Shown: positions 9,853 to 18,459, counted from the first letter of the stretch. The stretch: DNA of 47,738 bases from Pseudomonas extremorientalis (GCF_001870465.1 NZ_MDGK01000063.1:1-47738), one strand, 5' to 3'. The notes: a model not told the origin generated them from the sequence alone. Translations and numbers: made by a program.

Positions 9853-10812
9853 ATGCCGCGAACGCTCATAAGAAAAAACCCCAGCAACTTCAAGACACTG
9901 CCGCTGCACGTCGAAGCCACCCCCGAAGGCCTGAGCTACCAGAGCGTCGGCATGCCGCTCAACTTTGCCCAGACCCTGCAACGGCGCAAGCCGGTGGAGG
10001 TGGCAGACCCCGAGCGTTTCGCCCTGGAACTGGCCAACCTCGGCGTGTCGGTGCGCCTGACCCTGCATTGGCAAAACAAGGATTACTGGGTGCTGGTGCG
10101 CCAGCGCCGCCAGGACCGTGGCGACGTGGTACTCAAGCTGATCTCCGGCTACGTGCCCGCCCATGAGCTGAACCTGCCGCTGCACACCGCCATCCAGGAA
10201 ATTGCCGAAGAATGCCTGCTGGAGACGCCGGAAGGCTGGCTCGGCGGGCGCTTCAACGACACATGGCTGCCGGCGCCCTACTCCGCCGCCCTGCATTACC
10301 GCGAAGCGCTGCCCTTTCGCCTCAGCCCGCTGTCCGGCGCGGCTCGCCCGGTGCGCTGCGCCACCACCCAGTTGATCGAACGCCCGCGCGCCTACGTGCA
10401 CCTGCCCACGGCATCGCTGCAATTGATCTACGACCTGCGCCTGGAAGTGCCCAAGGAAGCCAAATCCCTGAGCCTGTTCCATGTGGACGAGCGCCTCGAA
10501 GGCGACCAACTGGTCGCCCGCCTCGACCGTCAACGCCCGGACCTGTACCTGATGCCATTGAAAGACGGCCAGCCCCAGGCTGAGTTGTACACCGTCAAGA
10601 AAGACCAGTTGTACCCGGCGAGCACGCGAGGCTTGTACCTGGCGGAGAGCTTCGCCCAGCAGGAAGGCTGGCTGGTTCGTGAGGAGCGGATTCGCTGGAA
10701 GGATTGGCTACGCCAGCAAGGTCTGGCGGAGCCTGAGAAAGAGTCGAAATTGAAACGCCTGGCCCAGCGGGTGCTGCGCAAGATCGTGCCGAAGAAAAAA
10801 ACCAAGGCCTGA
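9853..10812 (+). CDS. Conserved Pseudomonas protein with a degenerate Nudix-like motif
   Basis: This 319-residue protein has no confident function. Related Pseudomonas proteins are sometimes annotated as a metal ABC transporter ATPase, but I see no Walker A motif, so that label looks wrong. Residues 99-123 contain G-x5-E (GYVPAHE) and then QEIAEECLL, which resembles a Nudix box with Gln for Arg, no final Gly and two extra residues in the spacer. The C-terminus is strongly basic (LAQRVLRKIVPKKKTKA). The start at 9853 follows an AAGGAG ribosome binding site; an upstream in-frame ATG at 9811 overlaps the reductase stop and lacks one. It is the last gene of the oxidoreductase operon. Confidence 0.8.
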   Translation: MPRTLIRKNPSNFKTLPLHVEATPEGLSYQSVGMPLNFAQTLQRRKPVEVADPERFALELANLGVSVRLTLHWQNKDYWVLVRQRRQDRGDVVLKLISGYVPAHELNLPLHTAIQEIAEECLLETPEGWLGGRFNDTWLPAPYSAALHYREALPFRLSPLSGAARPVRCATTQLIERPRAYVHLPTASLQLIYDLRLEVPKEAKSLSLFHVDERLEGDQLVARLDRQRPDLYLMPLKDGQPQAELYTVKKDQLYPASTRGLYLAESFAQQEGWLVREERIRWKDWLRQQGLAEPEKESKLKRLAQRVLRKIVPKKKTKA

Positions 10813-10813
10813 C

Positions 10814-10831
10814 GCAAGCCAGCTCCCACAG
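10814..10831. repeat. REP-like core between converging genes
   Basis: GCAAGCCAGCTCCCACAG resembles one arm of the Pseudomonas REP family seen at 1254-1302, with internal differences. It lies in the 29-bp gap between the hypothetical gene and the epimerase, which converge here. Confidence 0.45.
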
Positions 10832-10841
10832 TCGATGGCGT

Positions 10842-11768
10842 TCAGCCTTTGAGCAAGCGCTCCAGGCCCACCTTCAACGGCGTGGGCTCAGGCAGTGTGA
10901 AGCTCGCCAGCAACCGCTGGTTGTTCGCCCGCGAATGCCGGATATCGCCGGAGCGTGCCGGCCCGTAAGTCACCGCCGGCAGCTTGCCGACGATGTCTTC
11001 CAAGGCCCGCAGCACATCCTTGAGCGTGGTGGTGCGGTTCCAGCCGACATTGATTGCGCCCAGCGGAGCTTCAGGCGCTTCAATAGCCTGCACCAGCAAA
11101 TCCACCAGGTCCCCCACGTACATGAAGTCGCGGGTTTGCTCGCCATCGCCAAACACGGCAATCGGCACGCCCTGTTGCACGCGCTCGCTGAAGATACTGA
11201 TCACGCCGGAATACGGCGATGACGGGTCCTGCCGTGGCCCGAAGATATTGAAGAAACGGAAGATCACCGGCTCCAGGCCATGCTGGCGACGGTAGAAGTC
11301 GAAGTAGTGCTCGCCGGCCAACTTGTCGGACGCATAGGGCGTGAGCGGCGCCTTGGTGGTCTCTTCGTCGATCGAAGCCCCTTCGCCATTGTTGCCATAT
11401 ACCGCGGCGCTGGAGGCATACACCACACGCTTGACGCCGGCCTTGCGCATGGCTTCGCACACATTCAGGGTGCCGACGAAATTGCTCTGGTGCGTGCTGA
11501 CCGGGTCATCCACCGAGGCCTGCACCGAAGCCACCGCTGCCAGATGCACCACCGCCGCTGCGCCGACAGCGGCACGGGCGACCCACTCGGCATCGGCCAC
11601 ATCACCTTCCAGCAGTTCGACGCGCGGATTGTCCAACGGCAAGTTACTGCGCTTGCCGGTGGAAAGGTTATCCAGCACCCGCACGCCGTAGCCTTTGGCG
11701 AGCAGCGCATCGACCAGGTGCGAACCGATAAACCCCGCGCCGCCGGTGACAAGAACCTGCTTACTCAT
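10842..11768 (-). CDS. NAD-dependent sugar-nucleotide epimerase (GalE/WbpP-like SDR)
   Basis: This 308-residue extended short-chain dehydrogenase has the NAD-binding GGAGFIGSH at the N-terminus and a YxxxK active site in LTPYASDKLAGEHYFDFY. Its FFNIFGPRQDPSSPYSGVIS segment is typical of UDP-hexose 4-epimerases. It probably supplies UDP-Gal or UDP-GalNAc, or a related sugar, for the LPS core; the exact substrate is not decidable here. The start overlaps the hldE stop by 8 bp on the same strand, which indicates co-transcription with heptose synthesis. Confidence 0.88.
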   Translation of the reverse strand: MSKQVLVTGGAGFIGSHLVDALLAKGYGVRVLDNLSTGKRSNLPLDNPRVELLEGDVADAEWVARAAVGAAAVVHLAAVASVQASVDDPVSTHQSNFVGTLNVCEAMRKAGVKRVVYASSAAVYGNNGEGASIDEETTKAPLTPYASDKLAGEHYFDFYRRQHGLEPVIFRFFNIFGPRQDPSSPYSGVISIFSERVQQGVPIAVFGDGEQTRDFMYVGDLVDLLVQAIEAPEAPLGAINVGWNRTTTLKDVLRALEDIVGKLPAVTYGPARSGDIRHSRANNQRLLASFTLPEPTPLKVGLERLLKG

Positions 11769-13185
11769 TGTTGCGGATCTTCTCGACGATGGCGGTGGTC
11801 GAGCTGTTCTCGACCAGACCCAGCACCTTCACCTTGCCACCATAGGCGCTGACGATGTCCGCCCCCACGACCTGGTCGACAGAGTAGTCGCCGCCCTTGA
11901 CCAGCACGTCCGGCTTGACCTGGGCCAACAGGTTTTCCGGGGTCGCTTCAGGGAAGCTGATCACCCAGTCCACCGCGCCCAGCCCCGCCAGCACCGCCAT
12001 GCGCCGGTCGACACTGTTGATCGGACGGCCAGGGCCTTTCAGGCGGCTGACCGACGCATCGTCATTGACCGCGACAATCAGTCGATCCCCCTGGGCACGC
12101 GCCTGTTCCAGGTAGGTCACATGGCCGGCGTGCAGGATGTCGAAACAACCGTTGGTGAACACAATGCTTTCGTTGTGGGCGCGGGCATCGTCAATCGCCA
12201 GCAGCAATTGCTCGATGGTCAGCACGCCCCGCTCCGAGCCTTCGGAGCGCTGGATTGCACGGCGCAATTCAGGCGCGCTGATGGCAGCAGTACCCAACTT
12301 GCCCACTACGATGCCCGCCGCCAGGTTGGCCAGGGCCACGGCGTGGGGCAGTTCTTCACCGGCGGCAATCGAGGCCGCCAGGGTAGAAATCACGGTGTCG
12401 CCGGCGCCGGTGACGTCGAATACTTCACGGGCACGTGCCGGCAAGTGCATTGCCGGGTGGCCGGGGCGCAGCAGGGTCATGCCGTGCTCGCCGCGGGTCA
12501 CCAGCAAGGCGCCGAGGTCGAGGTCGGCCATCAGCGTCGCGCCCTTGGTCACCAGATCGTGCTCATCGGCGCAACCGCCGACGATGGCTTCGAATTCGCT
12601 GAGATTCGGCGTAATCAGGCTGGCTCCGCGATAAATCGAAAAGTCCTTGCCCTTGGGATCGGCCAATACCGGAATCTCCCGGGCCTTGGCGGCCTGGATC
12701 AGTTCCTGGTGGTTTTTCAAGGCGCCTTTGCCGTAGTCGGACAACACCAGCACCTTGATGCCTTCCAGCAACTGATCGACCTGACCACTCAAGGCCAGGG
12801 CGTCGGTGGCGAAGGGTTCTTCAAAATCGATACGCAGCAATTGCTGGTGACGGCTCATCACCCGCAGCTTGACGATGGTCGGCTGGTGGGCAATGCGCTG
12901 GAACAACGCCCGCACGCCGGCACCGCGCAGGCTGTTGGCCAGGCTGTCGGCGGCTTCGTCGTCGCCGGTGACGCCGACCAGCGAGGCCGGGGCGCCGAGC
13001 GCGGCAATATTGAGGGCAACGTTGGCAGCGCCACCTGGACGGTCTTCGATTTGCTCGACCTTGACGACCGGCACCGGCGCCTCAGGGGAAATCCGTGAGG
13101 TACCACCATGCCAGTAACGGTCGAGCATGACATCGCCGACCACCAAGACAGGGGCTTGATCGAATCGCGGCATGGACAACTTCAT
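11761..13185 (-). CDS. hldE: Bifunctional heptose kinase/adenylyltransferase HldE
   Basis: HldE (RfaE) phosphorylates D-glycero-D-manno-heptose 7-phosphate at O1 and then adenylylates heptose 1-phosphate, making the precursor used by WaaC and WaaF. The 474-residue protein contains a PfkB-type kinase domain (RPGGAANVALNIAALG; DVTGAGDTVISTLAASIA with the catalytic Asp) in residues 1-320. A nucleotidyltransferase domain follows at about 340-474 (FTNGCFDILHAGHVTYLEQA, containing the HxGH motif). The start at 13185 (MKLSMPRFD) gives the family length; the longer open frame upstream runs over cysC. It is separated from cysC by about 100 bp and overlaps the epimerase. Confidence 0.97.
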   Translation of the reverse strand: MKLSMPRFDQAPVLVVGDVMLDRYWHGGTSRISPEAPVPVVKVEQIEDRPGGAANVALNIAALGAPASLVGVTGDDEAADSLANSLRGAGVRALFQRIAHQPTIVKLRVMSRHQQLLRIDFEEPFATDALALSGQVDQLLEGIKVLVLSDYGKGALKNHQELIQAAKAREIPVLADPKGKDFSIYRGASLITPNLSEFEAIVGGCADEHDLVTKGATLMADLDLGALLVTRGEHGMTLLRPGHPAMHLPARAREVFDVTGAGDTVISTLAASIAAGEELPHAVALANLAAGIVVGKLGTAAISAPELRRAIQRSEGSERGVLTIEQLLLAIDDARAHNESIVFTNGCFDILHAGHVTYLEQARAQGDRLIVAVNDDASVSRLKGPGRPINSVDRRMAVLAGLGAVDWVISFPEATPENLLAQVKPDVLVKGGDYSVDQVVGADIVSAYGGKVKVLGLVENSSTTAIVEKIRNNE

Positions 13186-13288
13186 GGAGCAACCCACATA
13201 CAAAATGAACAGGGGCGCGATATTAGCACAGGGCGAGCGTCGCCTAGTTCGAGAGCTTTGTCCGGGATGCATCACGGGCGAATTCTGA

Positions 13289-13897
13289 TCACTTTTTAAA
13301 CAGGGCCGCCAAAATATGGTCCACGGCGTCGGCCAACTCGACGTCATCCGTATTGATTTCGCAGTCCGCCTTGATCGGGGCCTCATAGGGGCTGTCCAGG
13401 CCGGTGAAGGCCTTGATGCGCCCTTCCAGGGCGGCGCGATACAAGCCTTTGGGGTCACGTCGAGCGCACACATCGAACGGTGTACTGATATAGACCTCAA
13501 AGAACTGCTCCGCCCCGAACAGCGCTTTGGCGGTCGCCCGGTCGGCGCTGAACGGAGATATCGCCGAGACAATCACGATCAGTCCCGCATCCACCATCAG
13601 CCGCGCCACTTCGCCGATACGCCGGATATTTTCCTTGCGCGCCGCATCGCTCATGCCCAAGTCATTGCACAGGCCGGTGCGCAAGTTATCGCCATCGAGC
13701 ACAAAAGTGTGCCGCCCTTGCTCGCTGAGCCGCACTTCCAGGGCATTGGCCAGGGTCGACTTGCCCGACCCGGACAACCCCGTCAACCACACACAGCAAG
13801 GCTGCTGATGCTTGAGTGCAGCCCGTGCCGCCACCGACAACGACATCGCAAAGGGGCGGATAGAAACAGAACTGCCGACGAGCGACTGACTATTCAT
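13289..13897 (-). CDS. cysC: Stand-alone adenylylsulfate (APS) kinase CysC
   Basis: CysC phosphorylates APS at the 3'-OH to give PAPS, the universal sulfate donor. The 202-residue protein has a P-loop (GLSGSGKST), then DGDNLRTGLCNDLGMS, AISPFSADR and DPKGLYRAALEGRIKAFTG followed by SPYEAP, all diagnostic of APS kinases. The ATG at 13897 overlaps the stop of the sulfotransferase by 8 bp, so the two are translationally coupled. Pseudomonads usually carry APS kinase fused in CysNC for assimilation. A separate copy coupled to a sulfotransferase therefore implies a dedicated PAPS supply for glycan sulfation. Confidence 0.95.
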   Translation of the reverse strand: MNSQSLVGSSVSIRPFAMSLSVAARAALKHQQPCCVWLTGLSGSGKSTLANALEVRLSEQGRHTFVLDGDNLRTGLCNDLGMSDAARKENIRRIGEVARLMVDAGLIVIVSAISPFSADRATAKALFGAEQFFEVYISTPFDVCARRDPKGLYRAALEGRIKAFTGLDSPYEAPIKADCEINTDDVELADAVDHILAALFKK

Positions 13898-14606
13898 AAC
13901 CCAGGACCTCATAGTCACGTTGATAGGCACGCCGAACCAGCCGACGAGTACGCAAGGAGCAGAAATCCCTGACCGGCCCATTGCGCCGTCCCAGTGAAAC
14001 ATTCAGATGTGGCAGGGATGTGGTCACGCCGAGGCGCTCGCACAGGTGCTGGAAGTCTTGCTCCAAGGACTCCTGACGCCCCAGGAAATCCATGGCCATG
14101 CGCCCTATCTCGTCCACCAGAAAATCGATCTGGGGCGCAAAGTGCAGCTGGCGACGCAGGTTGTCGGGGTGCAGCCAACCGGCCACGAATTGATCAAAAT
14201 CGCGATAGCTTGAAACCAGCGCCTGGGCGTGCAGGTCACGACTCCCCATATGATTGCCGCGCAAGTAGGTATAGGCCGAGTAGGCGCGCTCCAGCGGGTC
14301 ACGCACGAAGGCAAACTTGAAGCTGCGCTCGCAGTGCTCGGGAAATTGCTGCTGGTACCAGTAATACGGCAGGTGCCCCGGCCAGCGCCCATCGAGCAAT
14401 GCCGAGCAGACACTGCTGCCGGCGCACTTGGGCACGTGGATGAATACACATTGGTGTCGTTCGAAGGCCGGGTTGAGAGTGGTCACTCCAGACAGGGATT
14501 TATTCACCGCCTGGCGATCCACCACCGACAACCGCCCCAGCAAGAACACCCTTTGGGGCTTGGGAAGCAATTTCCAGAACAGACGCTGCAACATTCCATT
14601 ACCCAC
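13890..14606 (-). CDS. Sulfotransferase family 2 protein (PAPS-dependent)
   Basis: This 238-residue carbohydrate-type sulfotransferase has both PAPS-binding motifs: the 5'-phosphosulfate loop CVFIHVPKCAGSSVCSALL at about residues 53-71 and the 3'-phosphate motif FAFVRDPLERAYSAYTYL at about 100-117. It has no signal peptide or transmembrane helix, so it should act in the cytoplasm on a glycan under construction. The first possible start is GTG at 14606; an ATG at 14594 (MLQRLFWKLL) is an alternative and neither has a strong ribosome binding site. It heads an operon with cysC and probably hldE and the epimerase. The LPS core is the obvious acceptor candidate, but this is inference. Confidence 0.9.
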   Translation of the reverse strand: MGNGMLQRLFWKLLPKPQRVFLLGRLSVVDRQAVNKSLSGVTTLNPAFERHQCVFIHVPKCAGSSVCSALLDGRWPGHLPYYWYQQQFPEHCERSFKFAFVRDPLERAYSAYTYLRGNHMGSRDLHAQALVSSYRDFDQFVAGWLHPDNLRRQLHFAPQIDFLVDEIGRMAMDFLGRQESLEQDFQHLCERLGVTTSLPHLNVSLGRRNGPVRDFCSLRTRRLVRRAYQRDYEVLGYE

Positions 14607-14720
14607 GCAAGAAGGTTAGCCCTCTCGTTCGTCATTCGAATCGAGAAGGCCAACATAACAAACGGCAGGTCGCGAATTATTTGGCTTTGGTCAAGCTGGG
14701 TAAGGATCTTGATACAAATA

Positions 14721-14743
14721 CCGGGGCGCCTTGCGCGCCCCGG
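14721..14743 (-). terminator. Intrinsic terminator after msbA
   Basis: CCGGGGCGC and GCGCCCCGG form a 9-bp stem with a 5-base loop, and on the minus strand they are followed by TATTTGT. The hairpin begins 5 bp past the msbA stop, separating msbA from the sulfotransferase operon. Confidence 0.75.
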
Positions 14744-14747
14744 TCTA

Positions 14748-16556
14748 TCAGGTGATGTTAGCCGTTGCCGGCTCATCCAGGCCCATGGCGTGCAGGCGCG
14801 AGTAGTAGCCGCCCATGGCCAGCAGTTCCACATGTGTACCACGCTCGACAATTTCGCCGTGGTCCATCACCAGAATCATGTCGGCTTTCTCGATGGTGGA
14901 CAGCCGGTGCGCGATCACCAGGGTGGTGCGGCCTTTCATGACCTTGTCCAGCGCGGCCTGAATGTGACGCTCGGACTCGGTGTCGAGTGCCGACGTCGCC
15001 TCATCCAGAATCAGCAGCGGGGCATTTTTCAGCAATGCACGGGCGATGGCCAAGCGCTGCCGCTGGCCACCGGAAAGCAGCACGCCGTTCTCACCGACTT
15101 CGGTGTCCAGGCCTTTGGGCAGCTGGGCGATGAAGTCCATGGCATAGGCATCGGCGGCGGCTTTTTCGATGTCCTCACGCGGCGCATCCGCCAGGTCGCC
15201 GTAGGCGATGTTGTTGGCCACGGTGTCATTGAACAGCGTGACGTGCTGGGTCACCTGGGCCACATGGCGGCGCAGGTTACGCAGGCGGTAGTCTTCGATC
15301 TCCACCTCATCCAGCAGGATTTCCCCGGTTTCGTGGTGGTAGAAGCGCGGAATCAAGCTGGCCAGCGTGGACTTGCCACTGCCCGAACGCCCGACCAGGG
15401 CGATCATCTGCCCAGGTTCTGCGGTGAAGTTGATGTTCTTCAGCACCTCACGCTCGGCACCTGGATAGGTGAAGCTCAGGTTGCGCACGTCGAGACGGCC
15501 GCTGACGCGATCACGCTCCACGGTGCCGCTGTCGACTTCCGGTTCTTCATCCAACTGCTCGAAGATGCTTTCGGCACCGGCCACGCCCTTCTGGATCGTC
15601 GAGCTGACTTCCGACAGCTGCCGGATCGGCTTGGGCAGCAGGCCCGCAGCGGTGATGTAGGCCACCAGGTCACCTGCCGTGGCGTCCCCGCGCAGCAGCA
15701 GCACCAGGAACATCAACGTCGCCATGGCGGTATAGATCACCAACTGCAGCATTGGCGTATAGACCGCGCCGGTCTTGTTCATACGCAGTTGCTTGTCGGT
15801 GTTGCCCTGGCTGGCTGCGGCAAAGCGATGCTGTTCATAGCTTTCGCCACCGAAGCTGCGCACCACGCGATAACCCTGGATGGTCTCCGAGGCCACGTGA
15901 GTGACGTCCCCCATCGCCACCTGGATCTTCTTGCTCTGCTTGCGGAATTTCTTGCTGGTGCTGCCGACCATCACGGCGATCAGCGGCAGGATCGCCAGCA
16001 TCACCAAGGTCAGCTTCCAGTTCATCCACAGCAGGTAGCCGAACAGGAACACCACCGTCAGCCCTTCGCGGATGACGACCTTGATCGCATCCGTGGCGGC
16101 GCCGGTGACCATGGTCACGTTGAAGGTGATGCGGGAAATCAGGTGCCCGGAGTTATGCGTGTCGAAATAACGGTTGGGCAGCACCAGCAACTTATTGAAC
16201 AGCTGGACCCGCAAGTCATGCACCAGACCCAGGGAGACCTTGGCCAGGTAGTAGTTGCCCAGGAACGAGCCGAGGCCCTGCCACGCAGCGATCAGGATGA
16301 TCAGCAGCGGCACGGCCATCAGCAACTTCAGGTCCTTGAAGAACGGGACCTTGGGCATGAACACCACGTCCGGGTTGCTCAAGCCATCCACGAAATACTT
16401 GAGGATCCCGGCGAGCATCGGCTGGGTGGAAGCAAAGATCACGAAGCCCACGATACTCAGCAGGAACATGCCGATGTACGGTTTCACATAGCCCAGCAGC
16501 CGGAGATAGATCTTCAGGCTGGATTCCTGGTCCGCTTTGGGCGGTGCGTCACTCAT
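14748..16556 (-). CDS. msbA: Lipid A-core flippase MsbA (ABC transporter)
   Basis: MsbA flips lipid A-core across the inner membrane as a homodimer driven by ATP. The 602-residue half-transporter has a six-helix membrane domain at about residues 20-330, then an ATP-binding domain. That domain has Walker A GRSGSGKSTL at about 385-395, signature LSGGQRQRLAIARALL and Walker B LLILDEATSALD, then the H-loop in VIAHRLSTIEKAD. It begins 9 bp after the waaL stop, so waaL and msbA form one transcription unit, ended by the hairpin at 14721-14743. Confidence 0.95.
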   Translation of the reverse strand: MSDAPPKADQESSLKIYLRLLGYVKPYIGMFLLSIVGFVIFASTQPMLAGILKYFVDGLSNPDVVFMPKVPFFKDLKLLMAVPLLIILIAAWQGLGSFLGNYYLAKVSLGLVHDLRVQLFNKLLVLPNRYFDTHNSGHLISRITFNVTMVTGAATDAIKVVIREGLTVVFLFGYLLWMNWKLTLVMLAILPLIAVMVGSTSKKFRKQSKKIQVAMGDVTHVASETIQGYRVVRSFGGESYEQHRFAAASQGNTDKQLRMNKTGAVYTPMLQLVIYTAMATLMFLVLLLRGDATAGDLVAYITAAGLLPKPIRQLSEVSSTIQKGVAGAESIFEQLDEEPEVDSGTVERDRVSGRLDVRNLSFTYPGAEREVLKNINFTAEPGQMIALVGRSGSGKSTLASLIPRFYHHETGEILLDEVEIEDYRLRNLRRHVAQVTQHVTLFNDTVANNIAYGDLADAPREDIEKAAADAYAMDFIAQLPKGLDTEVGENGVLLSGGQRQRLAIARALLKNAPLLILDEATSALDTESERHIQAALDKVMKGRTTLVIAHRLSTIEKADMILVMDHGEIVERGTHVELLAMGGYYSRLHAMGLDEPATANIT

Positions 16557-16565
16557 GTGTCGAGC

Positions 16566-17744
16566 TCACTGATTGGGTAGGACGCGAACTTTATCACATG
16601 CGTCGGGGTTGGCCCGAGCCCAGACCAGGACACTGGCCAGCGCAATCGGCAGCCACGAGATAAACCACTCCGCCCGTGGCGTGCCCGTGAGGCTCGCCGC
16701 ATCGAACTGCATGGCCAGGAACGAAAACACCCACATGCCGATGATGCCCTTGCCGTAGAGCGTGTCGCGGGCTTTCCAGGCTTGCCACAGCACGCCGAAC
16801 CACAGCCCGCACCAGAGCAGCAGGCCAGGCAGGCCCAGTTCGATGGCGACATGGGAAAACAGGTTATGGGCGTGGTCGAAATAAATGCCGTCAGCCAACA
16901 CTTTGTAATCGCCCCCCAACCCAAGGCCGGCCCACGGATGCTCAGCGATCATCTGCATGGAGGACATGAAGATCTGGGGCCGATAAGAGACACCGCGAGC
17001 CAGCATCAACGATTGCATCGCGAAGAACACCGCCAGTGCCGCAACCACCGCCCCAATGGCGATCACTGCGGTACGTCGGTCACGGCACCACGCCGGCATC
17101 GCCACTACCGTCAACAGCAACGCCAGTGCAGCACCACGGCTTTGGCTCAGTACCACGAACAGCCCGAGAAGCCCGATGGACAGCACCCACGCCACTTGCA
17201 TCCAACGACCACGCGGCAGCCAGTGCAGCAGCCAGACCGCCGCCAGGCCAATCACGTAGGCCCCCAGGATCGGGTGGGACAGCTGCCCCAGCCCTTCAAG
17301 GCGGGCGAACCAGGCATTATGCTCAACCCCATAAAACTTGATGATCGCCACCAGCGAAGAAAGGGCCAGACCGAAACCGCCCCACTGCATCACACGAATG
17401 ACACGCTCGGTCTGCCCACAGGCGAACACCGGGAAAAACAGCAGGAACACGCCGATATACAGCAGGCGCTTGGCCTCACGCGAAGGATCTTCAGCGTTGG
17501 TCCACAACAAACTGACCGAGCCCCAGACCGCCAGCGCCGCAATCATCAGGCATATCCAGCGTTGCTCACGCCAGACTTCCATGAGCCGCTCACGCGCCGA
17601 CCAGGCAAACACCATGGCCGGCAACCACAGAAACAGGGTCAAGCCTTGTTGATAAATTTTATTGGTAGGCGCAAAGGCAATTGCCAGCAAAAACCACAGC
17701 AATCCGAAAATCATCCATACCTGCGCCCAACGACTTGCTTGCAT
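16566..17744 (-). CDS. waaL: O-antigen ligase WaaL
   Basis: WaaL joins undecaprenyl-linked O-polysaccharide to lipid A-core on the periplasmic face of the inner membrane. The 392-residue protein has about 12 hydrophobic helices, and its large periplasmic loop carries FDHAHNLFSHVAIELGLPGL. The His in that segment corresponds to the essential histidine of characterised ligases. The start at 17744 has a GGAG site six bases upstream; an in-frame start at 17783 lacks this support. A Wzy polymerase has a similar fold, but position beside msbA and the core genes favours ligase. It is divergent from the kinase-like gene across about 109 bp. Confidence 0.88.
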   Translation of the reverse strand: MQASRWAQVWMIFGLLWFLLAIAFAPTNKIYQQGLTLFLWLPAMVFAWSARERLMEVWREQRWICLMIAALAVWGSVSLLWTNAEDPSREAKRLLYIGVFLLFFPVFACGQTERVIRVMQWGGFGLALSSLVAIIKFYGVEHNAWFARLEGLGQLSHPILGAYVIGLAAVWLLHWLPRGRWMQVAWVLSIGLLGLFVVLSQSRGAALALLLTVVAMPAWCRDRRTAVIAIGAVVAALAVFFAMQSLMLARGVSYRPQIFMSSMQMIAEHPWAGLGLGGDYKVLADGIYFDHAHNLFSHVAIELGLPGLLLWCGLWFGVLWQAWKARDTLYGKGIIGMWVFSFLAMQFDAASLTGTPRAEWFISWLPIALASVLVWARANPDACDKVRVLPNQ

Positions 17745-17853
17745 CACTCGCTCCTGAATACGTTCAACCTGCCAACCCGGCATGGTTAAAACCCAAAACT
17801 TTCGGCATTATTGCCGATCACTGTGCCCGCGACTCCCACAAGGCTTTCCGACG

Positions 17854-18459
17854 ATGCAATGTTCAAGGCTTCCCCAAGCCGATTTAACCACGATGATTGA
17901 AGGCGCCAAGATCCTCGAACAGGACAGCCACGGCCCCAAAGTCTACCTGTTGGCGGACGGGAACATCCTTAAACTGTTTCGCCGCAAGCGCCTGCTTTCA
18001 TCAGCACTGTTTCGTCCCTACTCCAAACGCTTCATCGATAACGTGGCGCAGCTGCAACAGCGTGGCATCCCCACCTTGACCGTACTTGCGTACTATCAGT
18101 TGGCTGCACCTGGCATGACGGCGGTGCTGTATCGCCCGCTGCCAGGGGAAACGCTGCGCCAGATTTCCAATAAGGAAGGCTTTGACTGGCAGTCCAACCT
18201 CGACCCGCTGGTAGCACTCATTCGCCGCCTGCATGGTGCAGGCATCTACTTTCGCTCCCTGCACCTGGGCAACATTGTTGTCACGCCTGACAATGAAATG
18301 GGGCTGATCGATGTGGCGGATATGCGCTTTCTTCGCGCCCCGCTCAACCCGGCACTCGCACGGCGCAACGTGCAGCATTTCGCACGTTATATTGCGCGCG
18401 AGAAGCTGAACGAACGCTTTCCAATGCAAGCACTGGAACAAGCCCTGCTAGCGGCATGA
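17854..18459 (+). CDS. LPS-kinase-like protein without the catalytic Asp
   Basis: This 201-residue protein has a small kinase fold. DGNILKLFRRKRLLSS contains the ATP-anchoring Lys40, and LIDVADMR contains a metal-binding-type Asp153. In the catalytic loop the expected H-x-D-x4-N reads FRSLHLGNI (133-141), so the Asp position is taken by Arg134 and only Asn140 remains. The start is uncertain: ATG at 17854 (MQCSRLPQADLTT) is preferred because that stretch seems conserved in relatives, while ATG at 17893 is possible. It is the only plus-strand gene in the 10842-27022 interval. Its last 12 bp overlap the 3' end of the opposing glycosyltransferase. It matches the position of PA4998 as I recall it. 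Confidence 0.78.
   Translation: MQCSRLPQADLTTMIEGAKILEQDSHGPKVYLLADGNILKLFRRKRLLSSALFRPYSKRFIDNVAQLQQRGIPTLTVLAYYQLAAPGMTAVLYRPLPGETLRQISNKEGFDWQSNLDPLVALIRRLHGAGIYFRSLHLGNIVVTPDNEMGLIDVADMRFLRAPLNPALARRNVQHFARYIAREKLNERFPMQALEQALLAA

Noticed and set aside
13186..13572. Upstream extension of the hldE frame
   Set aside because: The extension overlaps cysC in another frame and encodes Arg/Ser-rich sequence; HldE begins at MKLSMPRFD (13185) and then has the family length.
14229..16580. A 783-codon plus-strand frame opposite msbA and the sulfotransferase
   Set aside because: It is a shadow of two real genes with clear motifs; its product is rich in His, Gln and Arg without domains.
16566..17744. 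WaaL considered as an O-antigen polymerase (Wzy)
   Set aside because: The two share a fold, but the gene abuts msbA and lies among core genes, no wzx or wzz is present and the ligase-type periplasmic His motif is visible.
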